DNA of 64,000 nt from assembly GCF_900115225.1 (NCBI RefSeq), contig NZ_FOVR01000002.1:666111-730110 (forward strand), in the 5' to 3' direction. Source of the stretch: Cohaesibacter marisflavi (GTDB lineage: Bacteria; Pseudomonadota; Alphaproteobacteria; Rhizobiales; Cohaesibacteraceae). Made by a program: the position numbers and the translations under genes. Below, in pieces: positions 18,765 to 27,193 of the stretch; within the stretch, counting starts at the first letter, position 1; each line of letters starts with the position of its first letter. The notes under the pieces were generated by a model. That model made no database searches, was not told the origin of the DNA, and saw nothing but the letters and a program-made list of their open reading frames with translations.

Positions 18765-20213
18765 ATGTCAGTTCAAGATCTTTCTGCATGCCCCCCGCAA
18801 ATTCGTTGTCCATCTGTCATCGAGGGGGAGACGAGAGTTTCATCTTCAGACCTGTCATGGCGCGCCGCCGCTATACGCAATGCCATTCTTGCCCGGGGCT
18901 ATCAATCCGGCGCCCGCATCGTGCTGCTGGCCAGCAACTGTGCCAATGCTGTCGCTGCGCTTTTGGGGGGACTGGAAACCGGCCTGATTATCGTGCCGGT
19001 CAACACAGCGCTGCCTGACCCGGAAAAGAAGCGCATCTTTGAGGACGCGCTGCCTGTTGCGATTCTGACAGATAAGCAGAATGTTCGCGAAACCGGTGGC
19101 GTTGATGCAACGGTCGATATTTTAAGCTTGGATGATCTTCTCAAGGAAGACGCTCCAGAAGCATTTGCTGAGATCAAGCCTGAGGTCCCGGCGTTGGTTC
19201 TTTACACCTCTGGTTCAACGGGCAATCCCAAGGGTGTCGTTTTCCCTCGATCTTATCTCGATGGCAACGGCAAACAGTTTGGCGAAGAGTTGTTTGGTCT
19301 GAATGAAACGGATGTCATTCTGCTGCCCATGGAAGTATCGAGCATCATTTCCATCACGCTGGTGACCGCAACGCGCCATGTCGGGGCAACGCTGGTCATC
19401 ACACGCTCCCATCGTCCTGACGCGATCATAGAGACTTTGCAACGCGCTAAGGTTACCATGATGATGACGGTGACGACCGTTGCCGAATTCGTCCTGAAAA
19501 TGACCGAAGGCATGGACGATCCGTTTCCTGATCTGAGGATCATGACCATCGGGGGCAACTATGTTTCGGCTGCTCTGTCAGACCGTCTGGCCGAGGCATT
19601 CGGTGTGCGTATCGACGTTATTTATGCGTCCACTGAAGTGGCGCCCACAACCTATCTTATTGATCGCAAGAGTGCCCCGGATGGCGCAGCCGGACCTGCC
19701 GCTCCGGGCGTGGATATTGAGATTGTAGACCCGGATGGACAGCCCGTGCCCCAAGGCGAACCCGGAGAGCTGGTGGTTTCTGGCCCGAGAGTAGCCATCG
19801 GCTACTGGACCGGCGAGAATGACGATTCCATGCATTTCAACGGGCGCTTTGCCACGGGAGATCTGGGCTATCGCGATGAAGCCGGAAACTATTTCATTAT
19901 CGGTCGCTCCAAGGAAGTCATAAAGACGGGCGGGCTGTCTGTTTATCCGCCAGAGGTCGAGAAGGTTTTGTCGCAACATCCCGGTATTCACTGTGTTGCC
20001 GTGCTTGGGAAGCCAAACGCCACTCTGGGGGAAGTGGTTGTTGCCTTCGTTGTGCCCAAAAAGGGACATACACTGACCTCGGTTGAACTCATTGCATGGA
20101 GCAAGAAAAATCTCGCTTCGGGCAAATGCCCGCGGGGTATCAAATTTGTTGAAACCCTGCCGCAGACCACCACAGGCAAGGTGGCGAAAAACGAATTGAG
20201 GAAGCAATTGTGA
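18765..20213 (+). CDS. Adenylate-forming acyl-CoA synthetase/ligase
   Basis: 482 residues from the ATG at 18765; a TTG start 23 codons earlier would add an unlikely tail. Class I adenylating enzyme: P-loop LYTSGSTGNPKG near residue 148, the YASTE-type motif near 285, the TGDLGY hinge region and the final catalytic Lys in TTTGKVAKNEL. It activates a carboxylic acid as an acyl-AMP and passes it to CoA or a carrier. The specificity is not readable. It overlaps the next gene by 4 bases (GTGA), so its product probably feeds the acyltransferase encoded there. Confidence 0.85.
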   Translation: MSVQDLSACPPQIRCPSVIEGETRVSSSDLSWRAAAIRNAILARGYQSGARIVLLASNCANAVAALLGGLETGLIIVPVNTALPDPEKKRIFEDALPVAILTDKQNVRETGGVDATVDILSLDDLLKEDAPEAFAEIKPEVPALVLYTSGSTGNPKGVVFPRSYLDGNGKQFGEELFGLNETDVILLPMEVSSIISITLVTATRHVGATLVITRSHRPDAIIETLQRAKVTMMMTVTTVAEFVLKMTEGMDDPFPDLRIMTIGGNYVSAALSDRLAEAFGVRIDVIYASTEVAPTTYLIDRKSAPDGAAGPAAPGVDIEIVDPDGQPVPQGEPGELVVSGPRVAIGYWTGENDDSMHFNGRFATGDLGYRDEAGNYFIIGRSKEVIKTGGLSVYPPEVEKVLSQHPGIHCVAVLGKPNATLGEVVVAFVVPKKGHTLTSVELIAWSKKNLASGKCPRGIKFVETLPQTTTGKVAKNELRKQL

Positions 20214-22459
20214 CTGTAACCTCTGGCGAAGGGGCCAAGAGCATCAAGGCCATGCGCGAAGCCCTTGGCTCCGCCGCAAGGGCAGGTGACTTCGAAACCA
20301 TATTCCAAATGCTTGATGCTCAGGGTGATTGTCTGCCCTTGCGCCTGCAAGTCTATTTCGGGGCTCTGGCGCTCGTGCGCACCGGTCGTCCGGCCGAGGC
20401 GTTGGAGGTGTTGAAAAAAGGACCCAGAAACAGGCTGTTTCTGCTTTTGCGGTTTGATGCTCTCATTGATGCGGGGGAGATCAGAATGGCCAATCAGCTC
20501 CTCCCCACTCTGGGCTTGGCATCGCAAAAGCATAGAGTTTGTCTAGGTCGATTAACGAATGCTGCGTTCGCGGCAGGAAATTATCGGGCAGCAGCGAATT
20601 GGGGTTTCAAACTGCGACAGGCCTCGCCCCGGCCAATGCCCCGGTTCAATGCCGATTTATCCAGTTTGATCCTGCTAGGCGATGTGGAGGCCGTGCGTGA
20701 GCGATTGCCTCTGTGCGGCTCAAATCAGGCCGCAATATTGGGGCATGCGCTGCGAGAGGCTGCAGTGGTACTTGATCGTCGGGCAGTCGAGGGCAAAAAA
20801 GTCCAGTACGCCCTTCTTCGGCCTTTTCTGGATCTCATGCCGGATCCTCAGTCTCTCAAGATTATGCAGAATGCGGCGCGGCAGGGCACGCCCGTATCCC
20901 GCAGGCTTCTTTCGATGATCAGGCGCATGCCTGCCAAACAGGCGCGAAAGCCAGGCAGGGTAAAAGCGGTTCGCGAGCAATTGGAGAAGGCGACAAAAGC
21001 GCAGGATTATGAGGCCGTATTTGCCATCCTCGACAAGGAAGGAGCGCAAGTCCCGGTCCCTATTCAGACTTACTTCAGAGCACATGCTCTTTTGAGAACC
21101 GATCGCCCTGATGAGGCATTGCAGCTGCTGGAGAAGGCCCCCGAAACGGGGCGCTTGCAAAGGCTGCGCCTTGGAGCGTTGATTGGCGTAGGTCGACTGG
21201 CCGAGGCGGGCCAGCTTTTTTCTGTCTTGCGGGACTCTTTGAAGCCTCAGCATTTGCCAGACTTCTTCAGGCGTCTGTCGCTTGCGGCCTTCGTCGCTGG
21301 TGACTATCACGCAGCAGCGCAATGGGGGCTGGAACTGAGAAACTCCTCACTTCAGCCGATACGCTATTTCAGAACAGATCTGTCAGCGCTGATCCTGCTC
21401 AACGATGTAGGGGCTGTACGTGAGCGGCTTAAGCTTTGCAAGCCGGTACCTGTGCGCATTCTGGGTGTTGCGCTTAGAGAAGCAGCACTTGTGCTTGATC
21501 ACAGGGCGGAGCAAGGGGAAGCGGTCGACTATTCCTTTTTGGAAGTCTACTTTGCGCTCGCGTCCAATTTTTCCGAGCTTTGGGAAATAAAGCAGAGTAT
21601 CGTCACAGGATTACCGCAATCGCCAAAACTGAGCGCCATGATTTGGGACAGGCTGTGTAGTCAGCTCTCTCCAGACGAAATTGACCCAAATGCCTTTCAA
21701 TCTGGAGAAGGGCCCTCTCGCCCCATCGGCCCAAGTATTTCTCTGGTGGCTGACTGGCTGGGTGTGCCAGATGATGAACGTCCGGACTGGCTTGCGCGTG
21801 TCGCATCCGCACAGGAGGCTAACAACAAGCTTGCCACTGCCATCTTGGGCGTGCCTGCCTATCGGGAAAAACTGGCCCGCAGCTTGCCGTCAGTGGACTG
21901 GAGCGCAGTGAAACAAAGCCTGTCTGATGGACATCCTGTAATCCTGGCCTCAAGCCATGCAAGCTTCAGATTTGCGATGCCGTTGGAATTTCACCGCAGT
22001 GGTATTGATGTGCGCATCATCTCCTCCAAGCATGCTTTCGCAACCGTGCCGGAATATGTTGACATGCATTATGCATCGCTGGATGCGCGTCCGGTCAACC
22101 TTATGGCGCGCAGGCTGATAGAAGTCCTCAAAGGGGGCGGGTGCACATTCGTCACCGCAGATGGTCAGTCCGGTGCACAAACAAAATCCTTCCCGGAATT
22201 CGGGGTTGACGCCAGATTGCCTGCGGGGGCTTTTGCCCTTGCCCTGCGTTATGATGCGCATGTCTACTGGATGGATACCAGTTGGCAGGATGGTCAGCTG
22301 TCCACCAGTCTGGAACGCCTGATGCTTCCTGATGGCATCACTGACAAAAATGCTCTGAGTGATGCCTGGCAGCGAGAGACATTAAAGCGCGTGCGGGATG
22401 CATGGGCCCGCGATGTGCGCAATATCCATATGAACCGCGCCATTGTTCGGGTCTACTGA
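20210..22459 (+). CDS. TPR protein with LpxL-like acyltransferase domain and internal duplication
   Basis: 749 residues with a GTG start inside the stop of the ligase gene. Residues about 10-245 and 250-475 are two copies of one TPR-like module: compare YFGALALVRTGRPAEALEVL with YFRAHALLRTDRPDEALQLL, and LREAAVVLDRRA with LREAALVLDHRA. Residues about 555-749 resemble LpxL/HtrB lauroyl acyltransferases (VTADGQSG, then FPEFG and LPAGAFALALRYDAHVYWMD, like the DQ...PFFG...LARLALRTGAPVVP pattern). The catalytic HxxxxD/E box reads HASFRF, lacking the acid. It lacks the usual N-terminal membrane anchor. Either the acyl transfer uses other residues or the domain is non-catalytic. Confidence 0.65.
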   Translation: MTVTSGEGAKSIKAMREALGSAARAGDFETIFQMLDAQGDCLPLRLQVYFGALALVRTGRPAEALEVLKKGPRNRLFLLLRFDALIDAGEIRMANQLLPTLGLASQKHRVCLGRLTNAAFAAGNYRAAANWGFKLRQASPRPMPRFNADLSSLILLGDVEAVRERLPLCGSNQAAILGHALREAAVVLDRRAVEGKKVQYALLRPFLDLMPDPQSLKIMQNAARQGTPVSRRLLSMIRRMPAKQARKPGRVKAVREQLEKATKAQDYEAVFAILDKEGAQVPVPIQTYFRAHALLRTDRPDEALQLLEKAPETGRLQRLRLGALIGVGRLAEAGQLFSVLRDSLKPQHLPDFFRRLSLAAFVAGDYHAAAQWGLELRNSSLQPIRYFRTDLSALILLNDVGAVRERLKLCKPVPVRILGVALREAALVLDHRAEQGEAVDYSFLEVYFALASNFSELWEIKQSIVTGLPQSPKLSAMIWDRLCSQLSPDEIDPNAFQSGEGPSRPIGPSISLVADWLGVPDDERPDWLARVASAQEANNKLATAILGVPAYREKLARSLPSVDWSAVKQSLSDGHPVILASSHASFRFAMPLEFHRSGIDVRIISSKHAFATVPEYVDMHYASLDARPVNLMARRLIEVLKGGGCTFVTADGQSGAQTKSFPEFGVDARLPAGAFALALRYDAHVYWMDTSWQDGQLSTSLERLMLPDGITDKNALSDAWQRETLKRVRDAWARDVRNIHMNRAIVRVY

Positions 22460-22492
22460 AGCGTTAGTCACTAAGATCAGCAGGAGTATGGA

Positions 22493-22524
22493 AGCCTCGC
22501 AATTCTCACTGCGGGGCTTTTTTG
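22493..22524 (+). terminator. Terminator after the ligase-acyltransferase operon
   Basis: A 9-bp stem with one G:U pair (22493-22501 with 22510-22518) and an 8-base loop, followed by six T. Confidence 0.82.
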
Positions 22525-22669
22525 TTTTTACCCAATGCCTCACGTCGGCGTGTTGAAGGTTTTTTAGCTCCGTTTTGACATTGGAAAACAAAGATGTGAG
22601 TGCTGTTAATCTGCAGAATCCTGCACTTTTCTGATGCTATATTGCGTGAATTAGATAGCTAAAAATTTT

Positions 22670-22690
22670 GATATGCATTTAACGCATATC
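22670..22690. promoter_or_regulatory. Inverted repeat upstream of the 44-residue gene
   Basis: GATATGC and its exact complement are separated by 7 bases. A second, imperfect dyad (GATCTTTTC...GAAAAGGATC) follows at about 22706-22733. Either could be an operator or a leader hairpin for the small gene at 22794. Confidence 0.4.
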
Positions 22691-22793
22691 AAGCTTGAGC
22701 AATTGGATCTTTTCTAATCGTGTGAAAAGGATCATATTCATTCCCGTAAGAACAAGAAGAAATACACCGAACAGAAACAAAAAGGAAATTATC

Positions 22794-22928
22794 ATGAACT
22801 TCTTTAACCGTGCATTTGAAAAAGTTGTCGCAGCTCGTGAAGAACAGGCTCAGCGTTTTGTTGACGAATTCATGTCTGACCGTGGTCTTGACGTAATGAT
22901 CGACATGTCGAACGATCTTCGCGGCTAA
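22794..22928 (+). CDS. 44-residue protein of unknown function
   Basis: Starts at the ATG at 22794 (MNFFNRAFEKVVAAREEQAQ...), with AAAGGAAA 6-10 bases upstream. It reads as one long amphipathic helix (residues 3-27) and a short acidic tail ending DLRG. Codons are biased to frequent ones (CGT, CTT, AAC), which suggests high expression. It is not a DUF1127 protein: the Arg-rich core and ELxDLG motif are absent. A hairpin and a good terminator follow, so this is a discrete transcription unit. Confidence 0.7.
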   Translation: MNFFNRAFEKVVAAREEQAQRFVDEFMSDRGLDVMIDMSNDLRG

Positions 22929-22939
22929 TAGCTGCGAAG

Positions 22940-22985
22940 CTTCTCTTCTGATTATCTTGGTTTTACTTGATGGCAGAAAGAGAAG
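22940..22985 (+). other. Hairpin in the 3' untranslated region
   Basis: CTTCTCTTCTG at 22940-22950 can pair with CAGAAAGAGAAG at 22974-22985 with a single bulge. With the terminator at 23034 it gives a structured tail of over 100 bases, which could also be a stable 3'-derived small RNA. Confidence 0.4.
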
Positions 22986-23033
22986 ACCCGACGGGCGGAG
23001 CAAAACCGTCACAAATATAGCTCCACCAAAAAC

Positions 23034-23058
23034 AAGCGGGTCTCAAGCCCGCTTTTTT
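23034..23058 (+). terminator. Terminator of the 44-residue gene
   Basis: AAGCGGG pairs with CCCGCTT across a 7-base loop, followed by a run of T. Confidence 0.85.
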
Positions 23059-23102
23059 CGTTTTGTGCTTATGCTTGCCGCTTTTGATCGGTGCCTGATG
23101 CG

Positions 23103-23867
23103 CTAGTGCAGAATTTGAGCCAGAAACTCCTTGGCCCGCTCATGCTGCGGATTGGTGAAGAAGTCGTCCGGCTTCGCGATTTCCAAAATGCTTCCTTGAT
23201 CCATGAACACCACTTTGTTTGCCACCTTGCGAGCGAAGTTCATTTCGTGGGTCACGCAGATCATGGTGCTGCCCTCGCGAGCGAGCTCAACCATCGTCTC
23301 CAGAACCTCGCGCACCATTTCAGGGTCCAGCGCCGAGGTCGGCTCATCGAACAGCATCACTTCAGGGCTCATGCACAGAGCTCTGGCAATGGCCACGCGC
23401 TGCTGTTGCCCACCGGAGAGCTGAGCTGGATATTTGCCTGCCTGCTCGGGAATATGAACGCGGGCAAGAAAACGCTCTGCGACCTTTCTGGCATCTTCCT
23501 TCGATGTCTTCTTGACGCGCATCTGCGCAATCATGCAATTCTCAAGCACCGTCATATGCGGGAATAGATTGAAGCTCTGGAAGACCATGCCGGTTTTCCG
23601 GCGCACCATGTCAATTTCCCGCCGCTTGCCGGTCAATTGAACGCCCGCCACTTCCAGCTCACCTTTCTGGTGATTTTCAAGGGCATTGAGACAGCGGATC
23701 AGTGTCGATTTGCCCGATCCGGACGGCCCGCAAAGCACCACCGTTTCCCCTCTTGCGACGGTCAGGTCGATATCTTTTAGCGCATGGAAGACACCAAAAA
23801 ACTTGTTCATCTTGTTGGCGCGGATGATCGGGGTTGCTTCTTGTTGTGAGCTCGTCATTGTTTCCAC
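23103..23867 (-). CDS. Polar-solute ABC transporter ATP-binding protein (GlnQ/AapP type)
   Basis: 254 residues. Walker A GPSGSGKST, signature LSGGQQQRVAIARAL, Walker B VMLFDEPTSALDPE, and the downstream VTHEMNFARKVAN that is diagnostic of the polar amino acid family. It is the last gene of a six-gene leftward operon. A 114-base gap with a perfect 10-bp hairpin separates it from the binding-protein gene. It energises the two permeases further upstream. Confidence 0.93.
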   Translation of the reverse strand: METMTSSQQEATPIIRANKMNKFFGVFHALKDIDLTVARGETVVLCGPSGSGKSTLIRCLNALENHQKGELEVAGVQLTGKRREIDMVRRKTGMVFQSFNLFPHMTVLENCMIAQMRVKKTSKEDARKVAERFLARVHIPEQAGKYPAQLSGGQQQRVAIARALCMSPEVMLFDEPTSALDPEMVREVLETMVELAREGSTMICVTHEMNFARKVANKVVFMDQGSILEIAKPDDFFTNPQHERAKEFLAQILH

Positions 23868-23928
23868 CTTCGAGAAAAGGTCTTTAACACAGGAATGGTC
23901 TTGTTTTATCTGGGGACGTCTGGCGATC

Positions 23929-23958
23929 CCGAAGGCCCTGACGATGCGGGGCCTTCGG
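23929..23958 (-). other. Intercistronic stem-loop
   Basis: A perfect 10-bp stem (CCGAAGGCCC with its complement, 10-base loop) between the binding-protein and ATPase genes, without a T-run. It could block 3' decay and so raise binding-protein mRNA over the rest of the operon. Confidence 0.65.
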
Positions 23959-23981
23959 CAGGTCTGCTGCTTAAAAGAGCC

Positions 23982-24776
23982 TCAGAAGCGTGGCAATTCT
24001 TCGTTTACAACGCCGAGCCATTCTTTCTGGGCAGCCTGCAATTCACCCGAGTTCCACAGCATCAAGAGGTCGGTGTTGAGCCATTGGCGCAGATTGAACT
24101 CGCCATGACGTACCCCGATTGCCATTGGTGACTGGCGAACGGCAAATTTGCGGTCGAATTTATCGGTATGCTTGCTGATGGCGATGGCGGCTGCAACGCC
24201 CGAAACAATGGCGTCTACCTTGCCGGTGAAGAGTGCCTGGTTGGTGGCGGCATCATCTTCAAAGCGCTGGATGATCGTGCCTTCTACAGCCCGTTCGGTG
24301 ATCAGGGTATCATTCGTCGTCGAGCGGGTAACGCCAACGCGTTTGCCTACGAGATCTTTGAGGCTTTCCATGTCAGACTGGGCCGGAGCCAGAATCATCT
24401 GTTCGTCAACATAGATTGAATTGGTATACATGACGGTCTTGGCGCGTTCGGCAGTTACCCCGAAGGACGAAATCAGAATGTCGACCTTGCCGCTTGTCAG
24501 GTTCGGAATGCGGGCCTGCGATACCTGATCAACGATTTCCAGCTCCACCCCCATGTCGCGTGAAATCAGTTTGGCCATGGCAACGTCAAAACCGGCTGGC
24601 TTCATGTTTGCGTCGGTCATGCCATAGGGTGGCGTAGAGAGCGAAATGCCGACAATCAGCTTGCCGCGCTGAATGATTTTCTGCAGGGATTCGTCGGTTG
24701 TCTGAGCCAACCCGGCGGTGCAAAGCAGCGCGGTGGCGACCACACTTGCCATTGCGGTTTTCAGTAATTTGATCAT
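23982..24776 (-). CDS. Extracellular solute-binding protein, family 3
   Basis: 264 residues with a Sec signal peptide ending near GLAQ. It has the family-3 fold: GKLIVGISLSTPPYGM, then GFDVAMAKLI, and LVGKRVGVTRST at the hinge. Family members bind amino acids, opines and some charged sugar derivatives. The sugar-kinase and aldolase genes upstream suggest the ligand is a charged or amino-substituted sugar rather than a plain amino acid (inference). Confidence 0.92.
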   Translation of the reverse strand: MIKLLKTAMASVVATALLCTAGLAQTTDESLQKIIQRGKLIVGISLSTPPYGMTDANMKPAGFDVAMAKLISRDMGVELEIVDQVSQARIPNLTSGKVDILISSFGVTAERAKTVMYTNSIYVDEQMILAPAQSDMESLKDLVGKRVGVTRSTTNDTLITERAVEGTIIQRFEDDAATNQALFTGKVDAIVSGVAAAIAISKHTDKFDRKFAVRQSPMAIGVRHGEFNLRQWLNTDLLMLWNSGELQAAQKEWLGVVNEELPRF

Positions 24777-24798
24777 CTTTAAACTCCTCCTACGATAA

Positions 24799-25449
24799 TC
24801 AAGATTTATGAAGTCTTTTTTCTAGCCTGCGACTGACGATCGTCAGCGGAAAACACACGAGAAAATAGAATAGGGCCGCCAGAAGATAGACCTGCAGCGG
24901 CTTGAAGGTCGCGTTGCTGACAATCTGGGACGTGCGCGTCAGTTCGGTGATGCTCACAACAGAAGCGAGCGATGTATTCTTGATGAGCATCACGAAAAAG
25001 CCGACCGTTGGCGGGGTCGCAATCTTCACCGCCTGCGGAATGATGATGAAGCGCATGGAATCAACGCGGCTGAGCCCCAGTGCGTGCGATCCTTCGCTTT
25101 GCCCCATGGGCACGGAATTGATGGAGCCTCGCCAGATTTCGCCCAGAAAGGCAGCGGCATAAAAGGAAAAGGCTATTGAAATGGCCACCAGCGGCGGCAC
25201 GTCAACGCCGACATAGTTGGCGCCGAAATAGGCGATGAACAATGTGACCAGCAGGGGCGTGCCCTGCACCACGAAGATGTAGAGCTTGGCGATGCGGCGT
25301 GCCAGCTTGTTGCGCGAAACTGCCATCAGCGCCAGAACAGATCCGGCGATGGAGCCGCCCGTAAGGGCGATCAGGGCAAGGCCAATCGTCCAGAGAAGGC
25401 CATTGAGCATGTAATAGACATGCGCCATGGTAAAGTCTTGAAACATCAT
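24799..25449 (-). CDS. Polar-solute ABC transporter permease
   Basis: 216 residues, about five membrane segments. It has the HisM-type coupling loop (ALGLSRVDSMRFIIIPQAVK). One of two paired permeases, 10 bases after the other; together they form a heterodimeric channel. Confidence 0.92.
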   Translation of the reverse strand: MMFQDFTMAHVYYMLNGLLWTIGLALIALTGGSIAGSVLALMAVSRNKLARRIAKLYIFVVQGTPLLVTLFIAYFGANYVGVDVPPLVAISIAFSFYAAAFLGEIWRGSINSVPMGQSEGSHALGLSRVDSMRFIIIPQAVKIATPPTVGFFVMLIKNTSLASVVSITELTRTSQIVSNATFKPLQVYLLAALFYFLVCFPLTIVSRRLEKRLHKS

Positions 25450-25459
25450 GACTGTGCCT

Positions 25460-26140
25460 TCATCCTCTTAGAAACTTGAAGGGAAAGACCTTGCGTTCCA
25501 GCAGGGTCAGTCCGCCCTTGAGCAAGGCCACAAGCCCTACATACATGGCTGCAATCACCAGATAGACCTCCATGTTACGCAAGGTCATGCCCTGAATGTC
25601 GTTACCGATGCCCGTCAATTCGGGAACGGAAATGGCAGAGACAACACTGGAAGACAGCAAAAGCAGAATGAACTGGGACACCATCGAGGGGAACACCGCA
25701 GCAAGCGCAGGCTTGATGATGATGTAGCGGAAGATATCAAGAGGCGACATCCCCAGAGACCGACCCGCTTCCACCTGACCTCTGTCGATAGACTGGATAC
25801 CCGCACGGATAATCTCGGACGTGTAGGCCCCGCCGTAGAAGGTCATGGCCAACACCGCCGAAGGCAGGGGCTCCAGACTTAACCCGATGGCGGGTAAGCC
25901 GAAATAGATAACGAAAAGCTGGACGATGAACGGCGTATTCCGAATGGCCTCGATATAGGCCACCGCGATGAAACGCACCACGCGAAAGGAACTAAGTTGC
26001 ATGACAGCGACCAGCGTGGCCACGACCAGTGCAAAGAGCATTGCGACGAGCGAGATCTGCATTGTCAGGATTGCGCCCGATATGAGCAGATCCATGCGAG
26101 AGAAGACGCCGCCAAAGTCCAGATAATTCATTCTATTCAC
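25460..26140 (-). CDS. Polar-solute ABC transporter permease
   Basis: 226 residues, about five membrane segments. It has YTSEIIRAGIQSIDRGQVEA and the loop SLGMSPLDIFRYIIIKPAL of the His/Glu/Gln permease family. It lies 12 bases after the aldolase gene, so transport and catabolism are co-transcribed. Confidence 0.92.
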   Translation of the reverse strand: MNRMNYLDFGGVFSRMDLLISGAILTMQISLVAMLFALVVATLVAVMQLSSFRVVRFIAVAYIEAIRNTPFIVQLFVIYFGLPAIGLSLEPLPSAVLAMTFYGGAYTSEIIRAGIQSIDRGQVEAGRSLGMSPLDIFRYIIIKPALAAVFPSMVSQFILLLLSSSVVSAISVPELTGIGNDIQGMTLRNMEVYLVIAAMYVGLVALLKGGLTLLERKVFPFKFLRG

Positions 26141-26152
26141 TCCAAATCCATC

Positions 26153-27193
26153 TTAGAAACCGGCAGCCAGCTTCTTGGAGTAGTCAGGCGCAAAGCTTTC
26201 CCCTGTCGGGGCCATTTCCACTGAGCCATGCCATGGTGCGGCCTCTGTCCATGGGGTTGCCATGTCATCGGTCATGGCGTTGAGCTGATCCATCAGGGCA
26301 GGGGCGGTTTCTGACAATTCCTTTTCCATCGTGGCGATGTCGGGGAAATTGGAGAAAGGCTGAAGCCAGATGGCCCGTCCTGCGAGGTAGCCGCTGGCGC
26401 CGGCCCTGTAGGCATAGGTCAGCAGGCGGACAAAGTCTTCAGGCGTCGAGCCTGCGCTGAGCAGTACCCATGGGCGACCGAGATCTTTGGCCATATCATC
26501 GAAACGGGCCTGAATGGTCGCCGCTTGCGGACCGTCCGGGTCTGGCACATTGGTGGTTTCGGTCGGCGGTTCAAGCTTGAACACATCCACACCATCAGGG
26601 TCCATAATGTCCTTGTCTGCCAGTGAGCCCCTGACCAACTCCAGACGACGGGCCAGAAATTCTTCCTGTGTTTCGGATGGGAAGGGATAGACCAGATATT
26701 CCAGAATGAAGGGGATGTCATTTTCACGGCAGGCTTTTTTTATGCCGTTGAGATAATTGAGCTGGTGCAGCTTGACCCCCTCATCGGCATCGGGGCGATA
26801 CCACAGATTGACCTTGACGCCATCGCCGCCAATGGTGCGGATAACATCTGGTCCCCAGCCGGGAACGCTGGATGACTTGCGGCCGGTTTCGGTGGTTTCC
26901 CATGTTGCCCATTCGGTGCCGATCAAAAGGCCCCGGTGAGCTGGTATCTGGGCAATCGTCGGGGCGTAACCCAGTGGAGGATCTACCAGCACCGCCGAAG
27001 CCTTGGGGGCCAGATAGCGGCCAAGCATCGACTTGACAGCAGCGACATCCTTAAACGGCGCCTTGTCTGTCTTCCTGATTTCCTTGATCGGATTGACGAT
27101 CGGACCGGTCTGGTCCATGGCCAGCATCTTGAAGCGGCCATTATCGTCGGCCAGACGGCGCATCCTCCAATATTTACCAGGGGTAATGTTCAT
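26153..27193 (-). CDS. LacD-like class I aldolase
   Basis: 346 residues from the ATG at 27193 (GGAGG 6 bases upstream). It matches the tagatose-1,6-bisphosphate aldolase (LacD) family, which also contains the sulfofructose-1-phosphate aldolase YihT: MLAMDQTGPI near the start, SAVLVDPPLGY, and the Schiff-base Lys near residue 206 in VFKLEPP, followed by WVLLSAGS and a Gly/Arg phosphate-binding GRAIW. It is longer than LacD (about 325) and YihT (about 290). It overlaps the kinase gene by 4 bases, so it should split the phosphorylated ketose made by that kinase. Confidence 0.82.
   Translation of the reverse strand: MNITPGKYWRMRRLADDNGRFKMLAMDQTGPIVNPIKEIRKTDKAPFKDVAAVKSMLGRYLAPKASAVLVDPPLGYAPTIAQIPAHRGLLIGTEWATWETTETGRKSSSVPGWGPDVIRTIGGDGVKVNLWYRPDADEGVKLHQLNYLNGIKKACRENDIPFILEYLVYPFPSETQEEFLARRLELVRGSLADKDIMDPDGVDVFKLEPPTETTNVPDPDGPQAATIQARFDDMAKDLGRPWVLLSAGSTPEDFVRLLTYAYRAGASGYLAGRAIWLQPFSNFPDIATMEKELSETAPALMDQLNAMTDDMATPWTEAAPWHGSVEMAPTGESFAPDYSKKLAAGF

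Noticed and set aside
22794..22928. DUF1127 assignment for the 44-residue protein
   Set aside because: Length is similar, but the Arg-rich helix and the ELxDLG motif of DUF1127 are absent.
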